Assembly: GCA_037367355.1 (NCBI GenBank)
Contig: CM074704.1
Span: forward strand, 2,685,803 to 2,749,802
DNA from: Neoscytalidium dimidiatum
Lineage: Eukaryota > Ascomycota > Dothideomycetes > Botryosphaeriales > Botryosphaeriaceae
Length of the DNA stretch: 64,000 nt
Reading direction: 5' to 3'
Made by a program: the position numbers and the translations under genes. Positions 45,147 through 56,355 of this stretch are shown here, one piece after another. The notes below the pieces were generated by a model. It was given only the letters and a program-made list of their open reading frames with translations, searched no databases and had not been told where the DNA came from. Numbering within the stretch: the stretch's first letter is position 1; each line of letters starts with the position of its first letter.

Positions 45147-45989
45147 AATAGCTGAATTAAGCAGACGATGCGTACACATGAACGTATGTACCTTGTTTCG
45201 TTCTTACCTGCGGCTGGGCCGTAAGCGAATCTCAACGCGCTGTAATCTAGTTCAGCCTCCGTGTTTCCTTTGAAGCATAGGAAGGGGAATCCAGAGTTCC
45301 TCCGGAGTACCTAAAGACGTTGCACATACACTGGACGATCTCAGATCAATTAGAAACTACGTATTTTGACGTATTGTCTTGTTTGAGTGGTGGTGACTGT
45401 GGAGTTATCGAGACCTTGAATCTGCAAGAAACAAACATGCCCTTATGTTCACCGATCATTAGCTGGACACTCATTCTTTAGCATACGAGGTCGCATTGAC
45501 ATCGCAGCTCCTGGAAGCAGGGCCGGAGATTCACTCTATGTTTTCTACGGAGGGCATCCTCTATACATCTTAAGTGTACTTGGGGCCAACTGTCGCACGG
45601 TACCTGGTAACATGACCGCCAAATTCATGGGGTCCGCATTCGCCCCTTTTCCCACCGGTCCGCATCAGTCAGATGCTGCTCGCCTTGGACCCGACAAAAG
45701 ATCCCTATCGGCTGAAGAAAGGAGCCGTCCGTCTAAAGCTTTGAACGGGCGCGGATCATTCGGAGACGTCTCAACTGTACTTAAGGCCCTCCGCATACCT
45801 GAGAGCTTTGTATACCAGGGTTCTCGGGAAATCATGGCTCGTGGTTTGATGACCATTTATTTGAACATAAAGTCCAGACTGCTGTTAAGACCAATAAGTG
45901 GCTTCGAGAATAACGTGATAAATATCAACGGCAAGCACAATTAGCAAGTTTCCGCCGCGGCCAGGGGTCGCATTAAACCGTTATAGCGA
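45147..45989. other. Intergenic region bordering a RIP island
   Basis: About 840 bp without a supported gene. A 110-codon open frame at 45612-45944 has no domain, signal peptide or splice context and is not called. The base composition is normal until about 45990. Confidence 0.4.
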
Positions 45990-47035
45990 TTGTTTCCTAA
46001 AAACTAGACTGATTAGTATAAGAAGGAGGAATACCTAACTCGACTAAATTATTAGATTTTAGTAAATAAGTAACTATTATATACGTACTTAATAAGCGTA
46101 ACTACTTTATAATACTTAGTATAGTATTAGAACTCTTTTTACTCTAATAAAGTTAGTATAACTCTTATATATACTTTAAAGTATACTCTAATATAGATTC
46201 TAAAACGTATATATATTTTAAAAGAATAATTTTTATAGTATTATAGTTATTAAATATAATATTCTATTATTTAAAATACTAGATACTTTAGATATATTAA
46301 GTCTAATCTAATAAATACTAAACTACTTATAATTATATTAGCTTAGAATAGATATACTAAAGTATAATACTATAAAATATATTTTTTACGCGTATATAAG
46401 ACGTCTTTACTTATTAGTTAATAAGAACTATTAATTTTATTTATTATTTTTCTAAAACTAATTACTTAGTCTATCTTAGTAGTTAATTAAAATAGTATTA
46501 GTTTACGCTATATTATAGCGAAAACTATTTACTTAGTTTATTTATTATAACTTCTAGCTACGGCTAAAAAATAAATAAATAATTTTAAAAGTCCGCTATA
46601 CTCTATATAAATAAAAACCCTCTATATTATAAAGTTAAATAATTTATATAGCTATAACTTTATTTACTTTAGTATTTATTATAATATATAACTTAGTAAA
46701 TATTATATAATATTATTTTTATAATTACTATAATCTTTATTTAGTATATTTTATAAGGCTAAGTCTTTATTAATAAATCTTACTCTTTCTTTTTTAGAAG
46801 TATATTAAAGCCTTACTAGTATCTTCTTTAGATTCTTACTAATAGCTTAATATAAGAAAAATACGTCTAATTAAAATTACTTACCTTTCTTATAGCTATA
46901 ATAGGCCGTATAGAGTTAACGTATTATACTAGATAACTTTAATATATTTTATTCGATATCTTTAGATTTAAACTAATAGGTTATAGAAAATTACTGTAAT
47001 TGTAATAGATTATACGTATTATTGTCATATCCAAT
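45990..47035. repeat. RIP-mutated AT-rich island (1 kb)
   Basis: The sequence abruptly becomes rich in TA dinucleotides and almost empty of CA, TG and GC-rich words, for example runs of TATTAT and ATAGTATTA. All six frames are full of stops. This is what RIP does to duplicated DNA in Pezizomycotina. The original element can no longer be recognised by eye. It lies between two normal-looking genes about 40 bp from the Cys-rich protein gene. Confidence 0.75.
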
Positions 47036-47070
47036 CTCAATTTGCCAGCCAAGAAGACCAGGACCAAGTC

Positions 47071-47951
47071 TTACCCATCACAACGGCTCGTACTGCTGAT
47101 GGGGGTGCCATCAAGTTCAGGCTTTATCCAGGTTTGATGCTTTGCCCTAGCGGGTATGACACTCGGTGTTGATGACTCCATATCCTGCTTAGGGATGCTG
47201 TCAACGCGCCGCCCTGTCCGCGCGCGGTACAACCACAAAAATGCCAAAACACTTAGTATAAGTAGTAAAGCTCCCCCAAGCCCACCTATGAGACCCCCAA
47301 TTATTGCGCCAATAAAAAGTGGTGGTTCTGAAGCCAGAGAAACTGGAGAATCTGTCATCGGCATATTAGTGACTGACTGAGATGTTTTGGCGGCGCCTTA
47401 CACCTACTGGTCGGTGTAGAAGCAACTACGGGTACCCTGGTTGACGACGCTGTCTTGACTTCGGATGAATTTGGATACGTCTTGGACGGAAAAGGTGCTG
47501 CTGAAATAGAAGGGTTCGTGTCGACTATTTTGCCGTTAAAGATCCATCTCCCTTGGCCTCGATCGCAGCAAGTCCGAGAAGCCGCAGTCATTCCACAGCA
47601 TAGGCTTCCATCATCACACCTCGTTAGATTAACATCAGCGTTTGCCATGTCCCCATCAATGCAGAGCTTAATGCACTCGGGCGCCGTCCATGTTTTGTCA
47701 GTACACGCTTCGCGCCAGAGGATTCCGTCAAAGCCGTCATTGCGGCAAAGCCCATCGGACTGACAAGTGTCGGGGTGGCCATCATTTGTACGGCAGCACA
47801 TGGATGCACGCCCATCATCAGCGATCACGCAAGGCTGATATGGCTCGAAGCCTTTGTTGGCGTTCCGATCGGTGCCGTTTGGAAAGTAGCAAGTGGCCGT
47901 TATAAAGGACGAATGAAGATGGACTGTAAGAAAAAAAATGTGAAGAAGCAT
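47071..47951 (-). CDS. Cys-rich single-pass membrane protein
   Basis: Two exons (47436-47951, 47071-47376) give 273 residues. A signal peptide (MLLHIFFLTVHLHSSFITA) leads into an ectodomain starting CYFPNGTDRNANKGFEPYQP with many paired cysteines (MCCRTN, SLCCG, RTCCDRGQG). A Ser/Thr-rich stalk and one transmembrane helix follow (FIGAIIGGLIGGLGGALLLI, then VLAFLWLYR), with a short basic/polar tail. This layout, ectodomain plus stalk plus helix preceded by Gly-rich GGxxGG, is common among fungal surface proteins starting CYFPNG, whose role is unknown. The splice at 47377-47435 is chosen by phase and is the least certain part. The gene abuts the RIP island but its own codons look unaffected. 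Confidence 0.75.
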
Positions 47952-50125
47952 TATAAGAACGTAATAGAGTACTTGTAAGGACTGTGGTAGAATTCAGAGT
48001 CAGCCATACTGGACAGTTAGTCATGGGGTTTATATAGTAGTTCGGACAAGCCGAAGCTGCAAGGCTGAAGCATTGCAATGCTCTCTGTGCTTTTTACTTC
48101 TAAGCGCCGCGTTGCGAGAGGCTCAACAAACAGTGGCTCCGATAAGAACACGTTGAGGTATCTCTGCCAGTCATCGATCGGCTGTATATACAAGTGTAGG
48201 CATAGGGTTGTACAGGGGCGAAAAATGATTAGATTTTCAGCTCTTATCTTCTCTCGGCAACGACGCCCCGGCGGCATCACGCAGTGCCAAGATGTGAGCA
48301 GAATAACAGCGGCGAATCAACACGCATGAACCGTAATTTTTTTTTTTTTTAGGAAACGGAAGGTCGGCATCTTTGGGAACTCCCCGCAATGCTATAAGGA
48401 TGGATCTCTTACCACTAAATTTAGAAACGGACGACATTACAGATTCACGCTGATTGCACTCGCAGACCGGCAGGCATCCCGGTTGGTTCAAAAAGCAAAG
48501 AAAAATGAGTAAAGTCTTTCCGACCGAAGGTACGCAACAGGGACCACTCCTCTAAGCGGTAACGTCGAGCAAATAACCACCAGATCCGCGCAGGGTAAAT
48601 GGTCCATTCCGACGCACTACTACGGCTTATGAACTACGCCTCGGCCGTCAAGCGTTTCGGCGGCGTCAGCATGCCGTAGGGCCGCCTACGTGCCTTCCTA
48701 GACATCTCAAAACACCGCGTCGAGCCGTACCACATAGCGGATTGAGCCGCCCGAGCCGTTGTCAAAACTTCGCAATGTTCTTTGTCGACCTCATGCAGCA
48801 CATGCTTCTAACCGCAAACTGCTGTCGCAGAGGCGCAGTTGGCGGGCTGGAAAGGTGGAGCCCGTGGCGCCGAGGACGCGCTTGGGAAGGTTGTCGGAGG
48901 TTGTGTGGACGGGGGCGAGGGGGTCGTTTGCTAACAAGCGTCGTCTAGACGGAGGGATTTCAAACTTCTATACGAGTTGACCGTAGGCTAGTGCGATAGT
49001 TTGTTTTCTAAGGGTGAATTTAGGAAATTGTTTTCTGCATGCTGAATTGCTAGATAAGCTGTGATAGGTAACTTTCGGCGAGGCTCAGGCTCAGGCGCCG
49101 AGCATGCTCCTGTTACATAAATCCTCGGTTGCACGATGAAGCTTCGGCGCCGCACCCAGATACTTGCTACTGATTCTCACCACTAGAGATCCAGAAGCTC
49201 GTTTTCCGTAGATCTGGCATTCTCTTGGCGCGTCAATCGCGACCGCATCAGCCCTGTGCTGGTGATACGCTCGACCCCGTTTTCGCTCTTGATCTGCCTC
49301 GAAGATCGCCTGTGTCGCCGGAATTTCCGCTGCCGCCACGGAAATTGCAGGTGCCGAAGCTGCGGCAGCTTTCGTAAAAGGTCTACGAAACCAATGTTGC
49401 CGAGATTTCAAGAAACACATATTCGGAGAAGAACTGTCGTTGACATATTGTCTCCAGACCTCAAGTAGCACCTTTTTTTTTTATCTGTTTAGAACCCATT
49501 ATTATCATAATATGCGATTTGTAGATGTGAGCGCATACATTGCTGAGGAGTTACGGCGTAGCGGCGCGCCTGGCCGCCGCACCGGTGATGAGACGGAGGA
49601 ATTGCTCTGACCCTCGTGTCGGCACATTGGATCATTAAACAGTCGAAATATTAATCTCTACAGAAGGTTCCTATATCCGACGGTTTTTAGCGATGGGGTC
49701 TATTAAAATTTCTTTGCGGGGATTAGAAAGAATTCAGTGAATTTACGGCTAGATGTGTGCTTATATTCTTATAGAAGTGATAGTTATGCCTTTACCTCGC
49801 CTTTATGCTGTAATCGTGTTGTTTGGCGCTAACCACCGTCCTAGCGCAGCGGCCCTCTGTACAAAGAGTCATGGCATTACAAGGGTTCAGCTTTAGGTTA
49901 CTAATTGCTGCAACCGTGCTGCGAATCCCTTTTTCCGTTACAGTCCCACTCGTTTCGCGTTGTTTCATATACATTTCCAAACACACCACTCCTGCTCGCT
50001 TGAGGGGTAGATCCGGAGACATATTGTCCTTTCCTATTCTATATATATAGACATATCTTTTAGCTTGCTATCTACTGCTCTCCAACACTCCTCACACATC
50101 TGATATTCCCTGACCCTGTACGAAG
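47952..50125. other. Gene-poor stretch of 2.2 kb
   Basis: I see no supported gene. Short frames on both strands have no signal peptides or domains. A poly(T) run lies at about 48337-48350, and another poly(T) near 49472-49480. The promoter of the secreted-protein gene should lie just upstream of 50126; a TATATATA stretch is at about 50041-50049. Confidence 0.4.
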
Positions 50126-51181
50126 ATGCGCTCCACGACGTCTATCCTTCCCGTACTGGCCCTTTCATTTGGAGCTGCGGCAGATGAGGACTGGCACTTT
50201 GGTGACACAATCTACATGGGCCCCACAAGCGGCGAGACGTATCTCAAGAAATTGACTTATTCTCTCGTCCCGCCCGCTGTGCCTACCGATTCGAGCCAGA
50301 GCGACGCATGGCTCAGTATATGGGTTGGTTCGTATTGCTAGCTCGCTAAATCCAAATCAGTCTTATGACTAGATTAACGAAACATAGGCATTTCGGCATC
50401 CCAGAGTGATAACAGCGTTCCACTAATGCAGCCGTTGTTGAACTGGGCACCGGACAATGCAGCCCAGTAAGCTCTCAACATCCATGCAATGCACCAGCTA
50501 CAATACTGAGTTCATACTCACAGGGGCTGCCCCGCCGACAACGACGCTTGGTGTGTTGCTGCCAGCACCCTCTTGCCCTGTAAGTCTCTAAGCGTAAATA
50601 TTCGAGTTTCCGAAGCTAAGATGTTAAAAGCGGGCCAGACTGACGAGCCCTACGTCGCGGTCCCCAACGGCGCGAGGCTGGATTTCGAGAGTACGGTGGC
50701 TTCCTTCTATTATATTAGCTTGATCGACAGGAGCTGATTTGTCATACAGTCGAAACCGTCTCATCTGGCACGGCCAACCAGAAGGTCTCAGTAAATGGCA
50801 AGGTCGTCTCGACGATCTCCAACAGTAAGTCCCCGTGTAGATTAACCATGCCCCGTCCGTTGATGATTTTGAGCCAGGCGATATCGGCGAGAACCCCAAG
50901 TGGGTCATCGCTTCTAATGAGTGCTACTCCAACCAATGCGGAAGCCTGGATGGCTACAGTAAGTCAGGCTTCGCGCGGAAATATTGAGCCCGTGCATTTG
51001 CTAAAGTCTGTCATCTGCAGCGTGGTCAAACATGACTATTACCCTCAGTGCCGCCGAAGAGAGCTTCGGAGACTCTCTCAGTCTGACGGGCGCAACTTCC
51101 GATGGTTTCACCTCATTGGATAACGGCGTTACATGGACTGGCGAGATCAAGTTCAACGCCGACAAGTGGCCCTCATCTTGA
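50126..51181 (+). CDS. Secreted protein of unknown family, seven exons
   Basis: Seven exons join in phase to 237 residues: 50126-50327, 50388-50466, 50524-50579, 50631-50690, 50750-50824, 50878-50958 and 51021-51181. Every intron is 51-62 nt with a GT start and AG end. A signal peptide (MRSTTSILPVLALSFGAAA) precedes a mature protein rich in Trp and beta-type sequence (AWLSIWVG, NWAPDNAAQG, GEIKFNADKW). Cys pairs occur in GCPADNDAWC and NECYSNQCGS, and an AGQTDEP-like SGQTDEPYVAV segment lies mid-protein. The pattern suggests a beta-sandwich extracellular protein, perhaps lectin- or glucanase-like. I recognise no catalytic residues. The model is strong because all six phases agree. Confidence 0.82.
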
Positions 51182-52012
51182 ATGTATCTTGTGATGTTTA
51201 CTTTTCGCTGTGTAGATATATTTAGAGAAGAACTACAGTCGTGGATACTTTGACGTATGGTCATTCACAGAGCACGTCCAGCCCAATCTTCAAGGGTTGC
51301 TCCTCGATCACGACCGAGAATACTGACGCATTTTTTTTTTTTAAAAAAAATGTATACCATTAACTGTAATAGTCATCTTGGAGGTGAAGGTGAGACCTTA
51401 AGAATTACCTTTTCTTTCATGATGTGACAAGAATTTTCTCAGCTGAGATGACATGCCTTCTGCCTGTCGTTCGCGTACTGAATGTCGTCATGCCCGGAAC
51501 CGAAAACAAAATTGTCAAGGTTTCGCCTCGATCAGCCCGCGAGCCAAGGCTTCCGTGATGAACTGCTGCCAGAGGCTGTCAGCAAGGGGGCCCTGTGTCG
51601 CCTTTTAATACTAAATGATACCCCTTCCGGAGACTTGCACCAAACGTGTTGTTTATTTGCGGCGGGAGTGACCACTCATTATGGGAGGCCTCTTATAGCT
51701 CTTCGGCCAGATTCGGGCCCGGCGGCTGGCGGTTAGTCCTCATGAGAACCAGTAACTTACAGGAGCTCCAAAAGATATAGCCAAGAGCAGTGGCAATGTT
51801 GCTGAAGCTGTCAGGCACGGGTATGGCGTTAGAATTTCGATGAAATCGCCGTCGCCGCATCTATGGTCGCATCAGTAACGTCACTGCCGATGCTTACCCA
51901 TTAATTTGACATACATGCTCACTCTGCTAAGAAGATTCGCCAGGTCATCATACTATACTCCCCGTATAATCTACAAAATGAAAATGGAATTACAACTCCT
52001 GAGTAGAAAACC
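51182..52012. other. Intergenic region between convergent genes
   Basis: About 830 bp between the 3' ends of two convergent genes. A T12A8-like tract lies at about 51331-51350 and may end transcription. No gene is seen. Confidence 0.4.
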
Positions 52013-53830
52013 TCAAAGCCGGGCCAGTATCTTCGTTGTTGAAAGCTCCAGGCCACTGCTCAAGGAAAATTCATCCGACGGTGGCTCGGATGTAGGCAAC
52101 GAATCTACAAACACCTCCCACGCATTTTCATTCAGCATCGGTGCTGTGGAATAAATCTTTGCCTCCGATCCTTCCAGCAAGCTATTCAAGCGCGGTAGCA
52201 AGGTCGATAACGCTCGCTCTTCCTGCGCCAGCATATCCCTTCTCTTGAGACCCATGTTCTCGATAAACCAGCTGGCGCCCCGCAGCACGATTCCCGCCTC
52301 ATACACGGCAATCAAATCGGGGGAAACACTATGCGCAAGAGCGGCGTCGTACGCAAGGCGGTAACCGATCGTCTCGACAATCGTCAAGGCCAAGGGGAGT
52401 ATGTTGTTATTGAAATGCTGGCCCCGGTGACTAGAGTCGCCTGGAGGGGCCTCATGCCAGATAGAACGGGCTTCTTCCAAAAGGCCCTTCTCATACTTAG
52501 AGATAAGACTTTCAGGATTCTGAGATGGCGGGAGTCCATATCGTCCAAGCAGTAGTTCTGAAAGAAGTCCTACTCTGATTGTCAGCAGCGAGGCTCGCTT
52601 CGTGAAGGGAAATACGTACGGATGCTCAAGACGAGGATATCTCCTTCTGCAATGGAGTTTCCACGCATGACAAGCTGCGTGCCGATGATGCAGTTGTGTT
52701 CAAAGAGGCCCTGTGCGCCGCACCGATCCGTTAGCTGAACCAGTGTCTCTTGGGTCGCGCTCGTGATAGCAGCTTTGAAAGCCGTCGCCACAGCGTGTCT
52801 GACGGTCTCCTGTCTAGAAGTTACGAACAGATTAGTACAGTACTTTGCAGCTGCTTCATACACCGCACCCTGTGCGAACGCGTGCAGAATGGGGCGCTGC
52901 TGAGTTCTGAACTGGATGATTGGCGTCTGCCGATTATCCGGGCTTGTGATCGTACGGCGCATCGAATATGCTCCCGCAAGGTACGCAGAGGTTTTCAAAG
53001 CCGGAATATTGAGCATAGAGAGCGCCAAAGTTCCCACGGCCACACGCCTGATGACAGAGAGAAAATGCAGTCGTCCATTGGCCGGTCTTTCGGAAGATCC
53101 CAGAAGTGCAGCTGGTGGTAGCCACTTCCGCTCAAACATGGTGATCGCGTGGTCAAGTCCCTGGCTGCCGGCGCGCCTAGGTAAGGCCTTGGTAATGACA
53201 CCATGCTCCATATTTGTTCCATCGTTGAGCATCACCCAGAATGGTCTGACACCTCTGTCTTCTCCGTTGATCAGAAGCCGAGCAAAAACAACAGCACCTC
53301 GACGCATTCCGGAAACAGGAGTAGCCGGAGGCATATATTTGGCCGCCTGCCTGCTTGGCGAATGCAGCTCAAAACCGCCGTCAGGCTGTAGAGTAGCCGT
53401 GGTTTCCAAGTTGGCAGCGTCCAGCCCATGGCCGACCTCGGTCAACATGAATTGGCCGTTGATATCGAAGTGCGCCAATTCCTCCAGCAGCGGCTTCAGG
53501 TTCGGTTGACTATGCAGGTACTGTGCTAGGGTACCCATGCATAAGTTGTAGTGGATGCACAATATGATCATTGCCGACGTAGATTCCATGTGGATTGTAT
53601 CAAGATGGAATGCCCAGAACTTTGGTGTAAGGTGGACAATGTCCCGGGGCGTAAGAGCTATTGATATCAGCGCTCTGAATCATGAATAAGCCTCGATTGG
53701 TCATACCATAGTGCCTGCAAAGGACACGCGCTACATCATACGCATTCTTAATTTCATCGGCCGACGCAAAGTTACATTTTGATCTCGCAATGAGTGGTTC
53801 TGCACTCAGGAGTTCCTCGCTTCTGAACAT
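52013..53830 (-). CDS. Acyl-CoA oxidase/dehydrogenase-like flavoprotein, probably peroxisomal
   Basis: Three exons (53707-53830, 52620-53657, 52013-52572) join in phase to 573 residues. The core GQFMLTEVGHGLDAANLETT is the flavin/substrate loop of acyl-CoA oxidases, preceded by LTPKFWAFHLDTIHM and CIHYNLCMGTLAQYL. The order N-terminal helices, beta domain, C-terminal helical domain (YLAGAYSMRR, then GLLSELLLGRYGLP) fits the family, though 573 residues is somewhat short compared with about 660-700 for classical peroxisomal oxidases. The last three residues, ARL, match the PTS1 consensus (S/A/C)(K/R/H)(L/M). It would oxidise an acyl-CoA with transfer of electrons to oxygen. Fungal relatives of this compact type often sit in secondary-metabolite clusters; no partner genes are visible here. 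Confidence 0.83.
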
Positions 53831-54240
53831 TCTTCAAAGAGGATAAGATGTACGAAAAGGATGAGATGTTGATCTTTGGGGTACTTTCAAAACCCATGGC
53901 TTATTTATGTATGCCTGGTCTGCAGATGTGGCCTCGAACACACGCAGTTGCATCCCAGTGCTGCTTCGTGTCTATTACCCACAGTTCTGGGATCACCTTC
54001 GGGGTCGATTTCGCTGTCAGGTTCTATAAAAAGTAAACGATGCCATTCGTTTTATCTATTTTGGACTGTCATAGACGCGAGAAGACAAAAGGATCGAGTG
54101 GCGCAGCACCCATAAAGCGTAGGGCATGACGCTTCGGCCACGCAGCATATTTTACTGCCAAGAAGGGGGCTGAGAACGTTATACGGATCGAAGTTCCGGT
54201 AAAGGATTCCAATACGGAGCTGAAACACAAGCATTAGAAT
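53831..54240. other. Intergenic border to the large RIP island
   Basis: About 400 bp upstream of the oxidase gene. The composition is normal up to about 54240 and then changes sharply to RIP-type sequence. No gene is seen. Confidence 0.4.
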
Positions 54241-54420
54241 CCTAAGAACCGCGAGAATATACGTAATAGATTCTATTACGATATAGTTATCTAGAAAGGC
54301 GAGATAATAGATATAAGAACTAGATATAAATAAAAAGTTTAAAGATAGTATAAAAGAGTCTCTATTAAATAATAAATAAATTCTTAGAGAATTCTAAAGC
54401 CTAATAGCTTATCCGCCGTA

Positions 54421-55490
54421 GTTTTATAGAAAGACCGGGGTTTTACGGGGAATTTAGAAATCTCGCTACGATCGCGATCTACGGCTAAAATAACGCGGGT
54501 TTAGTATACGGGCTTACGTAATATCTCCGACCCTCGCCGCGCTAGAGCCGGCCGAAGTTTTCGCTCGCTAAGAACGGCGTCCTCCGCTGGGATTTTATAG
54601 AAAGACCGGGGTTTTACGGGAAATTCGAAAATTTTACTACGATCGTAATCTACGGCCGAAATAACGCGGGTTTAGTATACGGGCTTACGTAATATCTCCG
54701 ACCCTCGCCGCGCTAGAGCCGGCCGAAGTTTTCGCTCGCTAAGAACGGCGTCCGCCGCTAGGGGTTTAAAGAGAGACTAGAGTTTTATAAAAAATTTAAA
54801 AATTTCGCTATAATTATAATCTATAGCTAAAATAACGTAGGTTTAGTGTTACGCCGGGACTCTTTCTAGGGGAGTCGAGGCGCGTCGTTAGGCAGCTTGG
54901 GCTTTCTAGGGGCCAATATAGTGGTAGGCAGGGGAGGTTCGTATAATAGTAGGGTAGGAATTAATTAATAAGTTAACCACGGGGGTCCTATCTACTGTGA
55001 ACGAGTGTGCTCTATATATTGTAGGAGATAGTAGGTGTAACCGCTGGCCGTGACCGCGGTGGTTCTAGTGGTTAGGTTGAGTGGTCAGGCCTTGGCATTG
55101 TAACCGCGGTGTTGTTGCTAAGTCATCGGGGTGGCCACGGGCGTCTTGTATCTTGGCTGTGTTGTGTTGGTGGGTCCGATTTCCTCCAGCTTAGTACTTC
55201 CTCTCCTTCCCTTCTTACTGCGCCGTAATATTTAGTATATAGGCTTACGTAATATCTTTAACCCTTACCGCGCTAGAGTCGACCGAAGTTTTTATTCGTT
55301 AAGAGAAGCGTTACTATTAAAGTTTTATAAATTTCTTAAATATTTTTATATAGTTCTACGTTATAACTAAATTAACGCGGATTTAGTATATAAGCTTACG
55401 TAATATCTTTAACTCTTACCGCGCTAAAGCCGATTAAAGTTTTTATTCGTTAAGAGAAGCGTTACTATCGAATCGAAGTTTTATAGATTT
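54421..55490. repeat. 171-bp tandem array interrupted by a solo LTR
   Basis: The word TTTAGTATA followed by GGCTTACGTAATATC occurs at 54500, 54671, 54842/55231 and 55382. The first two spacings are exactly 171 bp. The third unit is split by the inserted LTR, and its remaining length is about 151 bp because roughly 20 bp are missing. Copies one and two are GC-richer (GACCCTCGCCGCGCTAGAG) and nearly identical; later copies are more RIP-mutated. The fourth copy runs into the 147-bp array. Confidence 0.85.
54847..55230. mobile_element. Solo LTR (384 bp) with TTTAG target duplication
   Basis: The insert begins TGTTACGCCG and ends GCGCCGTAATA. If the final TA is a RIP-mutated CA, the ends are TG...CA with the inverted termini TGTTAC/GTAACA. 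It is flanked on both sides by TTTAG (54842-54846 and 55231-55235). The uninterrupted copies of the host repeat at 54500 and 54671 show the empty site with a single TTTAG. The insert is much less AT-rich than its surroundings and carries CTATATATTG near 55010, a possible LTR promoter box. No internal retroelement sequence remains, so it is a recombined solo LTR. Confidence 0.87.
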
Positions 55491-55496
55491 CGAATC

Positions 55497-56355
55497 TTTA
55501 GCGGGCTCTAAAGTCGACGACGGAGGTTCTAATAATTATATTTAGATAGTCTAAAATACGTCTCTAAATATATAGAAAAAGATAGCCTATTAGAATTTTT
55601 TATATTAGTAGTAGTAGAAACGACTATTTTAGTAGCTAAAATCTTTAGCGGGCCCTAAAATCGACGACGAAAGCCCTAATAACTACGTTTAGATAGTCTA
55701 AAACGCGTTTCTAAACGTATAGAAAAAAGTAGTCTATTTAGATTTTTTATACTAGTAGTAGTAGAAACGGCTATTTTAGTAGCTAAAATCTTTAGCGGGC
55801 TCTAAACTCGACAACGGGAGCCCTAATAGATACGCGTTAATATTCTAAAATACGTTTTTAAACGCGCTAAAAAAGATAGCCTATTTAGATTTTTTATATT
55901 AGTAGCGGTTAAAACGACTATCTTAGCGGCTTAAATCTTTAGCGGGCCCTAAAGTTAACGATAGGGGCTATAATAAATACGTTTAGATAGTCTAAAATAC
56001 GTTTTCTAATAAGTAGAAAAAGATAGCCTATTAGAATTTATTATATTAGTAGCCGTTAAAGCGGCTATTTTAGTAGCCTAAATCTTTAGCGGGCCCTAAA
56101 GTCGACGACGGGGGCTTTAATAACTATCTTTTAATAGTCTAAAATACGTTTCTAGCTACGTAGAAAAAAGTAGCCTATTTAGAGTTTTTATATTAGTAGT
56201 AGTAGAAACGACTATTTTAGTAACTAGAATCTTTAGCGGGCCCTAAAGTCGATAACGGAGGCTCTAATAGATACGTTTCTAAATATAGAGAAAAAGATAG
56301 CCTATTTAGATTTTATATTAGTAGTAGTAAAAACGGCTATTTTAAAGACTAAATT
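55497..56355. repeat. 147-bp tandem array, six units of exact period
   Basis: The word TTTAGCGGG starts at 55497, 55644, 55791, 55938, 56085 and 56232: five spacings of exactly 147 bp, although the units differ at many bases. The last unit lacks about 20 bp near 56270. Each unit shows CGACGACGG-like, GATAGTCTAAAATACG and TTTTTATATTAGTAG blocks. The divergence is by C-to-T and G-to-A type changes with hardly any indels. Confidence 0.9.

Noticed and set aside
45612..45944. 110-codon open frame on the plus strand
   Set aside because: It has no signal peptide, domain or splice context and ends at the edge of a RIP island; it is probably chance.
49091..49471. 126-codon minus-strand open frame
   Set aside because: It has no recognisable domain, signal peptide or introns, and its composition matches the surrounding noncoding DNA.
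54421..56355. Regular repeats that might suggest a CRISPR array
   Set aside because: The units are 147-171 bp direct tandem copies without spacers, in a eukaryotic RIP island; there are no cas genes.
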